This document shows, piece after piece, positions 18,317-27,066 of a DNA stretch of 64,000 nucleotides (its first letter is position 1; each line of letters starts with the position of its first letter). This stretch comes from Marixanthomonas spongiae (GTDB lineage Bacteria; Bacteroidota; Bacteroidia; Flavobacteriales; Flavobacteriaceae), in the NCBI RefSeq assembly GCF_003095375.1, contig NZ_QEHR01000002.1:62001-126000 (forward strand), in the 5' to 3' direction. The notes below the pieces were generated by a model, which was not told where the DNA came from, ran no database searches, and saw only the letters and a program-made list of their open reading frames with translations. A program made the translations under genes and the position numbers.

Positions 18317-18969
18317 TTGGTAGTGGTATTGGTGTGTTGACAATAGGATGCCTCGTTTTCTATTGCATCGGCCACTGCAGCGGTAGTTGCATCTTTCCGT
18401 AGTGCATTGCAAATACGGTTTCGCGTGGCTGGGGAGGCATCTTGGTGGTATTTGGCAATTCCTTCTATAGAAATTGGTTTGGCCGTAAATCCTACGATAT
18501 AAGGAAGGTGGTCCTGTAAAATTTTAGAGGGGATATCGTGATAAAACTTAGGCGAAATCTGTTCTTTTTCAAAGGCATATACCAATTTCTGCAACGACGT
18601 TTCCAACTGCACAGCCGTTTGTATTTGAATGGTTGCCCGCACATGAACAGCACTATAGTCCCACGTACTGATATCCTCGTAGCCATACCAAGAAGAAGAA
18701 ATATACGCATGGGGCCCCTGGAAAATAAAAAGGGCCTCCATACCATCTTTTAACCATGCCGCCTGCGGATTCGATTTTGCCACGTGGCCTTCTAAATGAA
18801 AGGCAGCTGCAGTACCTTTTGTCAAGATGGGAATATGGGTGGCTAAAAAAGCCTCCTCGTGAATAACCATAGTGGCAAAGGGATGTTTTTGTATAAACTG
18901 GTAGTGGTATTTCGAATCTTCTTTACGGTAGGCTTGTGGACAGTACATAATTTTAGTTGCGTTTAACAT
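18313..18969 (-). CDS. PaiB-like FMN-binding protein
   Basis: The protein has up to 218 residues; the start may be the ATG at 18969 or the one at 18948 (MYCPQAYR), which fits family members better. It carries the PaiB/FMN_bind_2 pattern: an N-terminal FIQKHPFATMV and ATHIPIL strand pair, GHVAKSNPQA, IFQGPHAYISSSWY, and a C-terminal KPISIEGIAKYHQDASPATRN. The fold is a split-barrel FMN-binding dimer, and Bacillus PaiB is a negative regulator of protease and sporulation genes; a direct DNA-binding role is doubtful. It overlaps both neighbours, showing a tightly coupled operon. Confidence 0.84.
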   Translation of the reverse strand: MLNATKIMYCPQAYRKEDSKYHYQFIQKHPFATMVIHEEAFLATHIPILTKGTAAAFHLEGHVAKSNPQAAWLKDGMEALFIFQGPHAYISSSWYGYEDISTWDYSAVHVRATIQIQTAVQLETSLQKLVYAFEKEQISPKFYHDIPSKILQDHLPYIVGFTAKPISIEGIAKYHQDASPATRNRICNALRKDATTAAVADAIENEASYCQHTNTTTK

Positions 18970-19477
18970 CGGTTAATAACCATGCTGCGATCTCAGCATG
19001 ATGGTTTTGAGAGTGGATAACCACAATATCTCCAGTAGTTTCAAAAACCACTGCTTTTACTTCTGTAAGCGATAAGATGTTGGCTTCCCGTAACTTAGAC
19101 CGTAAATCGCCTTTCGTTACACGGGCCTTGCGTAAATTATCCTCTAATATATTCGAGCCGTCCATCAACAACAAAGGACTGTTGTCAATGGCTTTCCTAA
19201 AAGGTTTCCAGCGGCGGGAGATCGCGGCCAATAGTTGCATGGCATAAATCATGAAACACCCGAACACCCCCTCCAAAAGGGATACGGAATGCGAAAGAAT
19301 AGTCGTTGCGATTAAGGACCCTACGGCTACGGTCATCGCAAAATCGAAACTCGACATTTTTGAAAAACTACGCTTCCCGAAAATGCGGGTGTAGAGAATA
19401 ACCGCCGCGTAAATACCTACGGTGGTCAGGGCGATGGCGGCTAAGGTAGTAACATCAGTAGTAAACCATTTTTCCAT
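18953..19477 (-). CDS. DUF421 (YetF-type) membrane protein
   Basis: The 174-residue protein has two or three N-terminal transmembrane helices followed by the DUF421 core: RIFGKRSFSKMSSFDFAMTVAVGSLIATTIL, then LLLMDGSNILEDNLRKARVTKGDLRSKLREANI and VKAVVFETTGDIVVIH. YetF-type proteins form a membrane-anchored dimer with a cytosolic alpha/beta domain; Bacillus relatives influence spore germination, and the biochemical role is open. It is the first gene of the operon that continues with the PaiB-like and the four-helix protein. Confidence 0.84.
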   Translation of the reverse strand: MEKWFTTDVTTLAAIALTTVGIYAAVILYTRIFGKRSFSKMSSFDFAMTVAVGSLIATTILSHSVSLLEGVFGCFMIYAMQLLAAISRRWKPFRKAIDNSPLLLMDGSNILEDNLRKARVTKGDLRSKLREANILSLTEVKAVVFETTGDIVVIHSQNHHAEIAAWLLTDVKRN

Positions 19478-19517
19478 AAACGTGCGACTTAGTTTTTAAT
19501 CGATCTTAAAAATAAAA

Positions 19518-19691
19518 TTATTTGTTGTGCCCTTGATAATACTGGGGCGATTTATTCCATATAACAGACAAAATTCCAAAGAGGAGGGAAAGGACATAAA
19601 AAGTGTTTAACGGGGTATGGTCAAAATAAAACTGACTGACCAATCCAATGCATAAAAAAACCGCAGTTAAGATGGCATAGAAAAATCTCAT
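19518..19691 (-). CDS. 57-residue small membrane protein
   Basis: An ATG at 19691 opens a 57-codon frame (MRFFYAILTAVFLCIGLV... ending YYQGHNK). Two hydrophobic segments (about 3-19 and 31-46) are separated by a short polar loop with HTPLN, so a hairpin membrane protein is predicted. It lies 40 bp upstream of the DUF421 gene on the same strand and could be the first gene of that operon. No family is recognised. Confidence 0.55.
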   Translation of the reverse strand: MRFFYAILTAVFLCIGLVSQFYFDHTPLNTFYVLSLLFGILSVIWNKSPQYYQGHNK

Positions 19692-19956
19692 AATGATTGC
19701 TTTGTTGTTATGATCCTTTAAAGCTACTTATTTAAAAGTTTATAGAACAGTGATTTAGGATATCATTTGCAGTTTTTAAGGGAAGTTTATGTTTTAAAAG
19801 AGCGGTAATTAAATAGGGTTGATGGCCACTTTTAATAGTGCCATTCCTCACGATTTCAAGGTTTGGTCTTTGTTAAATACTCAGACTCATTTAATCCATT
19901 AGTTTTATCAAGATTTACGGCCAACAATTGATTATTATGAAAAATGCGCTATTTTT

Positions 19957-20413
19957 ATGGTAGTAATCATATGTACTATGACTTTCTTATTTTCAGTTAT
20001 TTCAATAGGAGTATTGGCGACCCTCACCATGACGGCCTTTAGTTATGGTATTTCCTACTTTACCCGAAACAATTTAAAAGAACCCCAATTGTTAAACCTT
20101 TTTATAGAAAATATACCTGCTCAACCTATGAAAATGGGAAAAGAGCATGTGGTAGGTTGGGTTATTCACGTGTTAATAGGGATATTTTTAGTTGTGATAT
20201 TCAATGTGTGCAAACATCTTTTTTAATATTCCAATTACCATATTATCCGGTATTGTTTTTGGAACTATTGCCGGAGTTATTGGGGTTTGTTTTTGGCATT
20301 TAGGTTTTTCTATACACCCGCGACCACCGCATGTAGAAAGAACTAAATACTATCTGCATTTAATACTCGCCCATATCATCTTTGGGGTCACCATGATTCT
20401 TTTTATGGAGTAG
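19957..20413 (+). pseudogene. DUF2938-like membrane protein, apparently split by a frameshift
   Basis: Two overlapping frames, 19957-20226 and 20204-20413 (one base out of phase), look like the two halves of one four-helix protein. The first half ends with GWVIHVLIGIFLVVIFNV, the second runs NIPITILSGIVFGTIAGVIG then LGFSIHPRPPHVERTKYYLHLILAHIIFGVTMILF. This order matches the DUF2938 style (GWxxHYxIGI... then LGFxASxxPxP...LLxHLVFGLGLY). The phase change lies at or near a run of T at 20219-20224, a usual site for slippage or sequencing error. Either the gene is inactivated, or the consensus has one wrong base; overlapping translation of two proteins is less likely. Confidence 0.55.
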
Positions 20414-20417
20414 GTTA

Positions 20418-22883
20418 TTAGCTATGCAAACAGTCGATTGCGCTTTCCATATCTATTTTTTCTGAAAGCACAGGTTCAAATAGATCGCCCATTTTTTGTA
20501 AGCGCTCTGGCAGGGTTTTAATCGTGTGGGCGTTCATGATGAGGCCGGGTTTTACTTCGTCCCATAACAACGGTGTGGATACACAGGCGTCGGGAACCGG
20601 ACGTACACAGTAGGGCGAAGCGATGGTTTGTCCGCGCCTGTTTTGCAAACAATCAATATATATTTTCCCATTGCGTTTTGTTTTGGTACGCTCCATAGTC
20701 GCCAAGGTAGGCACGCGTTCCATAACAAAATAACCTAACAATTTTGCAAAATCCCGCGCTTCAGAATAGGTATAATGCCTCTTTCCTAAAGGAACATAAA
20801 TATGAAGTCCTTTGCTGCCCGATGTTTTAACGTATCCGTTTATTTTTGCGCTGTCCAGTACTGTTTTTACAGCTTGGGCTACTTCTATTACCTCTTCAAA
20901 CGTATTGGTGGGCGAGGGGTCTAAATCGAGAATGGTATAATCTGGATGGTCAATAGTGGTGATTTGAGAATGCCAAGGGTTTAATTCGATACAGCCCAAA
21001 TTAGCCATATAAAGCAAAGTAGCTTCATTTTGACACACCAAATAAGCAATATCCTTATTGGCAGATTTAGAATGGTAGTGTACCGTTTCCATCCAATCAG
21101 GAAGGTGCTCGGTGTCCTTTTGGTAAAACGATTCGCCTTTAATGCCATTAGGATGCCGGTGGAGGTTTTGTGGGCGGTTTTTTAAATACGGGATGATGGT
21201 TTCGGAAATTTGAAGGTAGTAATCAATTAGATCGTATTTTGTGTATCCCATCTTAGGCCAATATATTTTCTCAAGATTGGAAATGGGAACCGATATGCCA
21301 TTCACCTCCAATGTATTGGCGTTTGACGTGGCCGTTACATATTTCTGCTGTTTGGCCGGTTGATCGTTTGTTTCATTAGGAAAATGATTTTTGCCTTTCC
21401 CATCGGTGATCCCTTCTATTTCACTTTTGTCGAGGCGTAACCGTTTAAATACGGGATGCCTTAACAGACCGTTTTTAGTATATTCGGTAAAGGAGACTTC
21501 GCAATATATCGTTGGGGCGACCCATTGCGGGGTGCGTCCTTTTAAATTTATTTTTTCAGAAAAGGGGGATTCCTCTACTGTAAACCGCTTTAAAATGTCC
21601 AGGATTTCCTGTTGTTTTTTAGTGGAGTAGCCCGTACCACAATTGCCAACGTAGGTGAGCGTGTCTTCTTTTAAAGTCCCTAACAATAAAGAGCCGAACA
21701 GGGAATCTTTTTTGGTGATGGTAAACCCGCAGATTAAAAATTCATCGGTATGGGTATGCTTTATTTTTAACCATTGCTCGGTTCGGTAATTGGGGGTGTA
21801 GGTGCTTTCTTTTTGTTTCGCCATGACGCCTTCCAGGCCTTCGTCTAAGGCTTTATTGTATAAGGTGATGCCCATCCCATCGATGTGGTCGCAGTAATAG
21901 GTGTGTTCTAGGCTCTCCAGTAAATCGGGTAACAGGCTTTTTCGGTCCAACAGGGTTAAGGACGTTGTGGCATGGCCGTTTAAATAAAGAAGGTCAAACA
22001 CATAATACCGTAAGGTGCCGTTTGTTTGGTGTGGCGTGTAATTTTGGAGTTTGGAAAAATCGGGTTTGCCGTTTGCGTCCACTACTACCAGTTCCCCATC
22101 CAGAATACAGTCATGCGGTATTTCCTGAAGCTCTTGGGCAATCTCTTGAAATTTGGTGTTATAAACAATGCCATTTCGCGAATAAATTTCCACTTTCCCT
22201 TTGTTGATGTTTGAAAGTAAGCGGTATCCGTCCCATTTTAGTTCAAAAATATAGCCCGGGTCGTTGAAAATGGAGCTTCCTGTTGTGGCGAGCATGGGTT
22301 TTATATGGGTGTTGCGTGAAATGGTGGTTTCTCTTTTTTTGGAGGCTGCTTGTTTTACCTGGTCTGGGGAACGATAGGCTTCGGCATCATAAATAAGATG
22401 GGTCGCAAAAGGATCGTTTTTCTTTATTAGTAACCACTGGTTTTGTTTGGAGCCGCGATTTGTTTTCACCAATGCAAACTGTCCTTTTAGTTTGGAACCT
22501 TTCAACGTTAATTTTAAATCACCTTTTTCATATTGTTCCTCAAATGGCGTGTCTGTATATAAGGTAAAGGTGCCGGCATCCCAGATGGACATTATTCCAG
22601 CGCCATAATTACCTTTGGGGATGGTGCCTTCAAAAAAAAGATAGGAAACGGGGTGGTCTTCGGTATGGATGGCCAATCGCTTATCGTCTGGGTTCATGGA
22701 AGGTCCCTTGGGAATCGCCCAACTTTTTAGCACTCCCTTGTGCTCCAACCTTAGATCGTAATGCAAATGGCTGGCCGCATGCCGTTGCACTACAAACCGG
22801 TTGCGGTGGTCCTTGTTAATTACGCCTTTGGGTTCGTTTGTTTTGTTAAAATCCCTTTTGGCCTTATACGTTTCCAATGCCAT
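20418..22883 (-). CDS. ligD: DNA ligase D (NHEJ ligase/polymerase/phosphoesterase)
   Basis: The 821-residue protein has the three LigD modules in the order phosphoesterase, ligase, polymerase. Residues about 20-150 form the 3'-phosphoesterase (FVVQRHAASHLHYDLRLE, HTEDHPVSYLFFEG). Residues about 195-490 are the ATP-dependent ligase, with the adenylated lysine in ELKWDGYRLL (about Lys215), LDGELVV and KIKH. Residues about 530-815 are the archaeo-eukaryotic primase-type polymerase (LEKIYWPKMGYTKYDLI, catalytic LDLDP, KTSGSKGLHIYVPL). All expected active-site motifs are present. The enzyme repairs double-strand breaks with Ku, whose gene lies directly upstream with a one-base gap, so the two are co-transcribed. 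Confidence 0.95.
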   Translation of the reverse strand: MALETYKAKRDFNKTNEPKGVINKDHRNRFVVQRHAASHLHYDLRLEHKGVLKSWAIPKGPSMNPDDKRLAIHTEDHPVSYLFFEGTIPKGNYGAGIMSIWDAGTFTLYTDTPFEEQYEKGDLKLTLKGSKLKGQFALVKTNRGSKQNQWLLIKKNDPFATHLIYDAEAYRSPDQVKQAASKKRETTISRNTHIKPMLATTGSSIFNDPGYIFELKWDGYRLLSNINKGKVEIYSRNGIVYNTKFQEIAQELQEIPHDCILDGELVVVDANGKPDFSKLQNYTPHQTNGTLRYYVFDLLYLNGHATTSLTLLDRKSLLPDLLESLEHTYYCDHIDGMGITLYNKALDEGLEGVMAKQKESTYTPNYRTEQWLKIKHTHTDEFLICGFTITKKDSLFGSLLLGTLKEDTLTYVGNCGTGYSTKKQQEILDILKRFTVEESPFSEKINLKGRTPQWVAPTIYCEVSFTEYTKNGLLRHPVFKRLRLDKSEIEGITDGKGKNHFPNETNDQPAKQQKYVTATSNANTLEVNGISVPISNLEKIYWPKMGYTKYDLIDYYLQISETIIPYLKNRPQNLHRHPNGIKGESFYQKDTEHLPDWMETVHYHSKSANKDIAYLVCQNEATLLYMANLGCIELNPWHSQITTIDHPDYTILDLDPSPTNTFEEVIEVAQAVKTVLDSAKINGYVKTSGSKGLHIYVPLGKRHYTYSEARDFAKLLGYFVMERVPTLATMERTKTKRNGKIYIDCLQNRRGQTIASPYCVRPVPDACVSTPLLWDEVKPGLIMNAHTIKTLPERLQKMGDLFEPVLSEKIDMESAIDCLHS

Positions 22884-22884
22884 G

Positions 22885-23661
22885 TTAGGAGGCTTTTGAT
22901 TTCTTTTTGGCTTCTAAGCTCGCTTTTAACTTGGCCATTAAGTCTGTGGCTTTCGTGGGTTCAGATTTGTGTTCTTTCGGTTTTACTTTTTTACCTGATT
23001 TTTTGCGCTCAATGATTTTCATTAATTGGTTGTTGTACACGTCTTTATATTTTTCCAGTTTGAACTCGGCCGTATAATTATCAATGAGCGACAAGGCCAT
23101 ATCGATTTCTTTTTTGGAAACGTTGCTCTTAGGTATTTTTAATTGGGAAGGGTCCCTTATTTCATCGGCAAATCGGATTACGTGGAGCACCAATGCGTTT
23201 TCATACACACCAATTAGGCTTAGGTGTTCTTTTTGGCGCATGACAAAGGTTGCGATGCCCAGTTTTTTGGTTTTCTTTAAAGCGTCGCGCAACAAGGTGT
23301 ACGATTTTTCCCCATCTTTTTGAGGTTGCAGGAAATAGGGTTTTTTAAACAATAGGTCGGCTACCTCTTTTTCGGCTACAAATTCTTCAATATCGATGGT
23401 CTTGCTTTTTTTCATATTGGCAATCTCAAAATCTTCTTTTTCCAACACCACGTATGCGTCGTCCATTTTATATCCCTTTACAATATCTTTCCAGGCTACT
23501 TCTTTCCCGGTATCTTCATTAATTCGTTTGTACCTGATGCGTGCGTTGTCGTGACGATCGAGCATATCTAAATCTATTTTCCGATCTTCAGAAGCTGAAA
23601 ATAATTTAATGGGAATTGAAACCAATCCAAAGCTTACCGAACCATTCCATATCGATCTCAT
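22885..23661 (-). CDS. ku: Ku DNA end-binding protein
   Basis: The 258-residue protein begins MRSIWNGSVSFGLVSIPIKLFSA, the hallmark of bacterial Ku, and continues with the beta-barrel core including KGYKMDDAYVVLEKEDFE and the KKPYFLQP motif. The C-terminal Lys-rich tail (from about 220: KKSGKKVKPKEHKSEPTKATDL) is the usual basic extension that contacts DNA or LigD. Ku dimerises as a ring on DNA ends and recruits LigD. It is the first gene of the Ku-LigD operon. Confidence 0.95.
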   Translation of the reverse strand: MRSIWNGSVSFGLVSIPIKLFSASEDRKIDLDMLDRHDNARIRYKRINEDTGKEVAWKDIVKGYKMDDAYVVLEKEDFEIANMKKSKTIDIEEFVAEKEVADLLFKKPYFLQPQKDGEKSYTLLRDALKKTKKLGIATFVMRQKEHLSLIGVYENALVLHVIRFADEIRDPSQLKIPKSNVSKKEIDMALSLIDNYTAEFKLEKYKDVYNNQLMKIIERKKSGKKVKPKEHKSEPTKATDLMAKLKASLEAKKKSKAS

Positions 23662-23804
23662 ACTGTTTTATTTAAGCGTGAACTTAAAAATAAGCAGGAA
23701 AAATGGGAATGGGTCTTAATTAAAAACTAAAATACGGGCAGTAGGAGGTAAAAAAGAGAACAGTTAGCGGCGGATTATTGTCGCGGACGGGTTTCCGGAA
23801 ACCT

Positions 23805-23848
23805 AAAAAACCATCCACTTTCGTATATGAACCAGAACGTGTGGATGG
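23805..23848 (-). terminator. probable terminator of the copper-protein gene
   Basis: On the minus strand CCATCCAC (23848-23841) pairs with GTGGATGG (23818-23811), and six T follow (23810-23805). The loop is long, 22 bases, which lowers certainty. It lies after the Cys-rich protein gene and before Ku. Confidence 0.6.
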
Positions 23849-23898
23849 TATTATTTGTGCATACGGATACGCATAAAAGGTTTAATTTAAGTTATTGC

Positions 23899-24222
23899 TT
23901 AGTTTGCTAAATAATCTTGGCAAGCCTCTGCACATTTTCGGCAGGCTGCGGCACAATCTTGACAATGTTGTGCTTGGTGTTGTTCGCATTCGTCGGCACA
24001 GGCATTGCATAACGTTTGGCAATATTCCACCAAGCCGCGTACGTCTTTATAATTGGCAGCGAGTAATTGGGCGGTTGTGTTGCACACTGCAGCACAGGCT
24101 CTATCTGTTCTTATGCACGCGATCATTTTTTGAAGGTTGTCTTCGTCCAAACACGCGTCGGCACAATAGGTGCACTGAATTGCGCAGTGTTGGAGGGTTT
24201 CAATTAAATTTTGATTTTTCAT
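23899..24222 (-). CDS. Cys-rich four-helix copper-binding protein (DUF326)
   Basis: The 107-residue protein has 16 cysteines, mainly in CxxxC/CxxC pairs on predicted helices (CAIQCTYCADAC, CAAVC, CQTLCNACADEC, CQDCAAACRKCAEAC). This is the pattern of the DUF326/copper storage protein (Csp) family, four-helix bundles whose core cysteines hold many Cu(I) ions. There is no signal peptide, so the cytosolic type is predicted. Copper storage or detoxification follows from the family. It is a single gene with a terminator behind it. Confidence 0.88.
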   Translation of the reverse strand: MKNQNLIETLQHCAIQCTYCADACLDEDNLQKMIACIRTDRACAAVCNTTAQLLAANYKDVRGLVEYCQTLCNACADECEQHQAQHCQDCAAACRKCAEACQDYLAN

Positions 24223-24281
24223 AGTTTTTGTTTTAGTTATTGATTTTAAATTATTGGCTTTCTATTTCACATGGATCCTTT

Positions 24282-25277
24282 TTAGTCGCCAGTAGGTGTC
24301 TGGGCTTTTTTATATATGAGCCCTTCTTTTTTTAGTGCTGCCCAAAAATCGTTGGGGATATCGGTTTTCCAGGCTCGTACATTATCCTTTATCTGCTCCG
24401 TTTTACTGGCACCGGGAATGATGGCCGCAAATTCGTCTGCCGCCAACACAAAATGCAGGGCTGCGGTAATGCTATCAATTCCGTAATCTTGGGCAATGGT
24501 TGCGATGCGATCGCGTTTTTCTTTCATGCCCTTGGGAATATGTTGTTTATAATTGTACCTATTGCGTCCTGCAATAAAACCAGAGTTATATCCTGCGCCC
24601 GAAACCAATTTCACCCCGTTTTTACGAACGGCAGGTAACAGACGGTCCACTGCCTCTTCGTGTTCCAAGATAGAATATTGGGTAGCCGAAAGGCATATAT
24701 CTGGGTCTGCGGCTTCCATACAATCTAGAATAGGTTTTATTTTGTTTACCCCCATGCCCCACGCTTTGATAATTCCTTGGGAACGGTAATCGGAAAGTAC
24801 CTTGAACGCCCCTTTTTTTGCGATTTCCATATGGTACGGGTACCGATCTCCCACTTGGTCTTCTGAAAGGTCATGCACATATACAATATCGATACGGTCT
24901 AATCCAGTTCGTTCCAGGCTTTCCTCAATGGAGCGTTTTGTAGCATCTGCCGAATAATCGTGGGTATAGTCAAAGTTCATTGGATTTTTCCACATGGTAG
25001 GCGGCACCTGGTCTGGATTTACTTTATGGAATAATCTGCCTATTTTGGTGGAGAAGACGTAATCTTCATTAGGTTTTTGGCTCAAAAAAGCACCAAATCT
25101 ACGTTCGCTTTTGGTAAGGCCATACCACGGAGAGGTATCGTAATACCGAATGCCCAACTCCCAAGCCTTTTCCAACAGGCGTGCTGCTTGGTCGTCGGTT
25201 ATATTTTCAAAAGCGGTGCCAATGGCTACCCCGCCTAATCCTAATTGATGTTCTTTTTGCAGGGCTGGTTTTTCCAT
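24282..25277 (-). CDS. aldo/keto reductase
   Basis: The 331-residue protein matches the aldo/keto reductase TIM barrel: GLGGVAIGTAF, then YYDTSPWYGLTKSERRFG with the catalytic Asp and Tyr, STKIG with the catalytic Lys, VHDL with the catalytic His position, and a C-terminal IIPGASKTEQIKDNV binding the NADP phosphate. The overall pattern is closest to the subgroup containing L-fucose/D-threo-aldose dehydrogenase and pyridoxal 4-dehydrogenase. The substrate is therefore probably a sugar or aldehyde. It is a single gene, 59 bp before the copper-protein gene on the same strand. Confidence 0.87.
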   Translation of the reverse strand: MEKPALQKEHQLGLGGVAIGTAFENITDDQAARLLEKAWELGIRYYDTSPWYGLTKSERRFGAFLSQKPNEDYVFSTKIGRLFHKVNPDQVPPTMWKNPMNFDYTHDYSADATKRSIEESLERTGLDRIDIVYVHDLSEDQVGDRYPYHMEIAKKGAFKVLSDYRSQGIIKAWGMGVNKIKPILDCMEAADPDICLSATQYSILEHEEAVDRLLPAVRKNGVKLVSGAGYNSGFIAGRNRYNYKQHIPKGMKEKRDRIATIAQDYGIDSITAALHFVLAADEFAAIIPGASKTEQIKDNVRAWKTDIPNDFWAALKKEGLIYKKAQTPTGD

Positions 25278-25515
25278 ATCGTGTTTTTTATCAAGTGTCC
25301 ATTTCTACATGGGCGTGTGATTTTTACTTAAATATAAATAAGTCAAAAAGGGTAGTCCGTTAACGAAAGGTTATTTTTTTAGCCCTGTTGGGGGTTTCCT
25401 AGACTTTTATTTCGCTGTGCTGCAAGTCGATTACATAACTGTCAATTGAAAATAGTGGGGTTTTATGCGCTTGATGTAGGTTTTAGGGAAACATTAAGAG
25501 AAGTTCAAAAATCAC

Positions 25516-26853
25516 ATGCTTAACTTTAGGGAAAACTTTTTTAATTCTGGAATGATGAAAAATGCACTGCTGGCTTCCCTTCAGGATCAAATATCGAATT
25601 TCGCCGATATAGCGGACCTAACCTCTTTAATGACATCTTTAAAAGATAAAAAAGTTGTGATGTTGGGTGAAGCTTCACACGGAACCCACGAATATTACCT
25701 ATGGAGAGCAAAGATTTCAAAAGTCTTGATCGAAGAATATGGATTTAATTTTGTTGCCGTGGAAGGAGACTGGCCACCTTGCTATCACGTAAACCGTCAT
25801 GTTAAAAATTACGAAGATGCTCCCACAGCTACCTATAAAGCGTTGCAGGCATTTGAGCGGTGGCCGTCGTGGATGTGGGCCAATTGGGAAGTTTTTGAAT
25901 GGACGCAATGGCTCAGAAAATACAATAAGGACGTAAAGCCTGAAAACCGCATTGGTTGGTACGGATTGGATGTGTATAGCTTATGGGAATCCTTGGAAGC
26001 TATTATGGGGTATCTACAAAAGGAAGATCCCGATGCATTCCAGACCGCAAAGGAAGTCATGCGTTGTTTTGAACCCTACCGTGATAAAGATGGAGGGTCG
26101 TATGCCTTTTCTACACGTTTGGTTCCCGATGGTTGTCAACGGGAGGTTAACAAGATGCTGGTGGAGATACGTAAGAAATTTGCACGTTATGAGGATGATG
26201 ATGAAGCCGCTTTTAGTACCGAACAAAATGCGATCGTTGCCAAAAATGCAGAAGCATATTACCGGGTGATGGCCACTGGTGACGAAGCTACGTGGAACAT
26301 TAGGGATGGTCATATGATGGATACCTTAACCAGGTTGCTCGATTTTCACGGTCCGGATGCAAAAGGGATTGTGTGGGCGCATAATACCCATGTGGGGGAT
26401 GCATCGTTTACCGATATGGCAGACCAAGGACTATACAATATTGGCGAACTGGCCAGAAAACAGTTTGGAAAAGAACAGGTAGCCCTTATTGGTTTTGGTT
26501 CGTACCAAGGTAGTGTCCTCGCAGGACGGGAATGGGGCGCAAAAGTACAGAAGATGGAAGTGCCTACCGCATCGCAGGACAGTTGGGAATCCATGTGTGC
26601 TGCGCTGGGAGATCAATTTTACCTCAATTTTGAAAAAATGAGCGCAGACCCCGAATGGCAAACTAAAATCCCCCATCGGGCCATTGGGGTGGTTTATAGG
26701 CCGGAATATGAGCAATATGGTAATTACGTGCCGACCGTGCTTCCCAAAAGATATGATGGCTTTCTATTTTTTAAGGAAACCAAAGCCCTGCATGCCATGG
26801 ATAGTAGTGTAGCAGCCAATAAAACACCCGAAACCTATCCCTTTGGCGTTTAA
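25516..26853 (+). CDS. erythromycin esterase-like protein
   Basis: The reading from 25516 has 445 residues, but the real start may be the ATG at 25552 or 25555, which removes an unusual Phe/Asn-rich leader. The protein carries the erythromycin-esterase/EreA-like signature: VVMLGEASHGTHEYYLWRAKISKVLIEEYGFNFVAVEGDWP, later WAHNTHVGDAS and the glycine-rich IGFGSYQGSVLAG. The conserved His of GEASHGTHE and the Glu of VEGDWP are present. Many members are not macrolide esterases and their substrates are unknown, so antibiotic resistance should not be assumed. It is a single gene. Confidence 0.82.
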   Translation: MLNFRENFFNSGMMKNALLASLQDQISNFADIADLTSLMTSLKDKKVVMLGEASHGTHEYYLWRAKISKVLIEEYGFNFVAVEGDWPPCYHVNRHVKNYEDAPTATYKALQAFERWPSWMWANWEVFEWTQWLRKYNKDVKPENRIGWYGLDVYSLWESLEAIMGYLQKEDPDAFQTAKEVMRCFEPYRDKDGGSYAFSTRLVPDGCQREVNKMLVEIRKKFARYEDDDEAAFSTEQNAIVAKNAEAYYRVMATGDEATWNIRDGHMMDTLTRLLDFHGPDAKGIVWAHNTHVGDASFTDMADQGLYNIGELARKQFGKEQVALIGFGSYQGSVLAGREWGAKVQKMEVPTASQDSWESMCAALGDQFYLNFEKMSADPEWQTKIPHRAIGVVYRPEYEQYGNYVPTVLPKRYDGFLFFKETKALHAMDSSVAANKTPETYPFGV

Positions 26854-27066
26854 TGCATATCAGGGGTGATCGCCATACAATTTCAGTATGGGTTTGCCCG
26901 ATTCGTAATTTAGACGGGCTCAGTATGACACATGAATAGAATAAACACTAATTATATAATTTAAAGGATAATGGTTACTTTAGGGCTTGCGAAGAGGGAA
27001 GTTAGAACTCGTTATATTTTCGAGTGAGTGGCCCATTATCGTAAAGAATAATTGAAATAAAAAGGT

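Noticed and set aside
25516-26853. Calling the EreA-like protein a macrolide resistance gene
   Set aside because: The family is broad and mostly unrelated to macrolides; nothing in the sequence or context points to antibiotic resistance.
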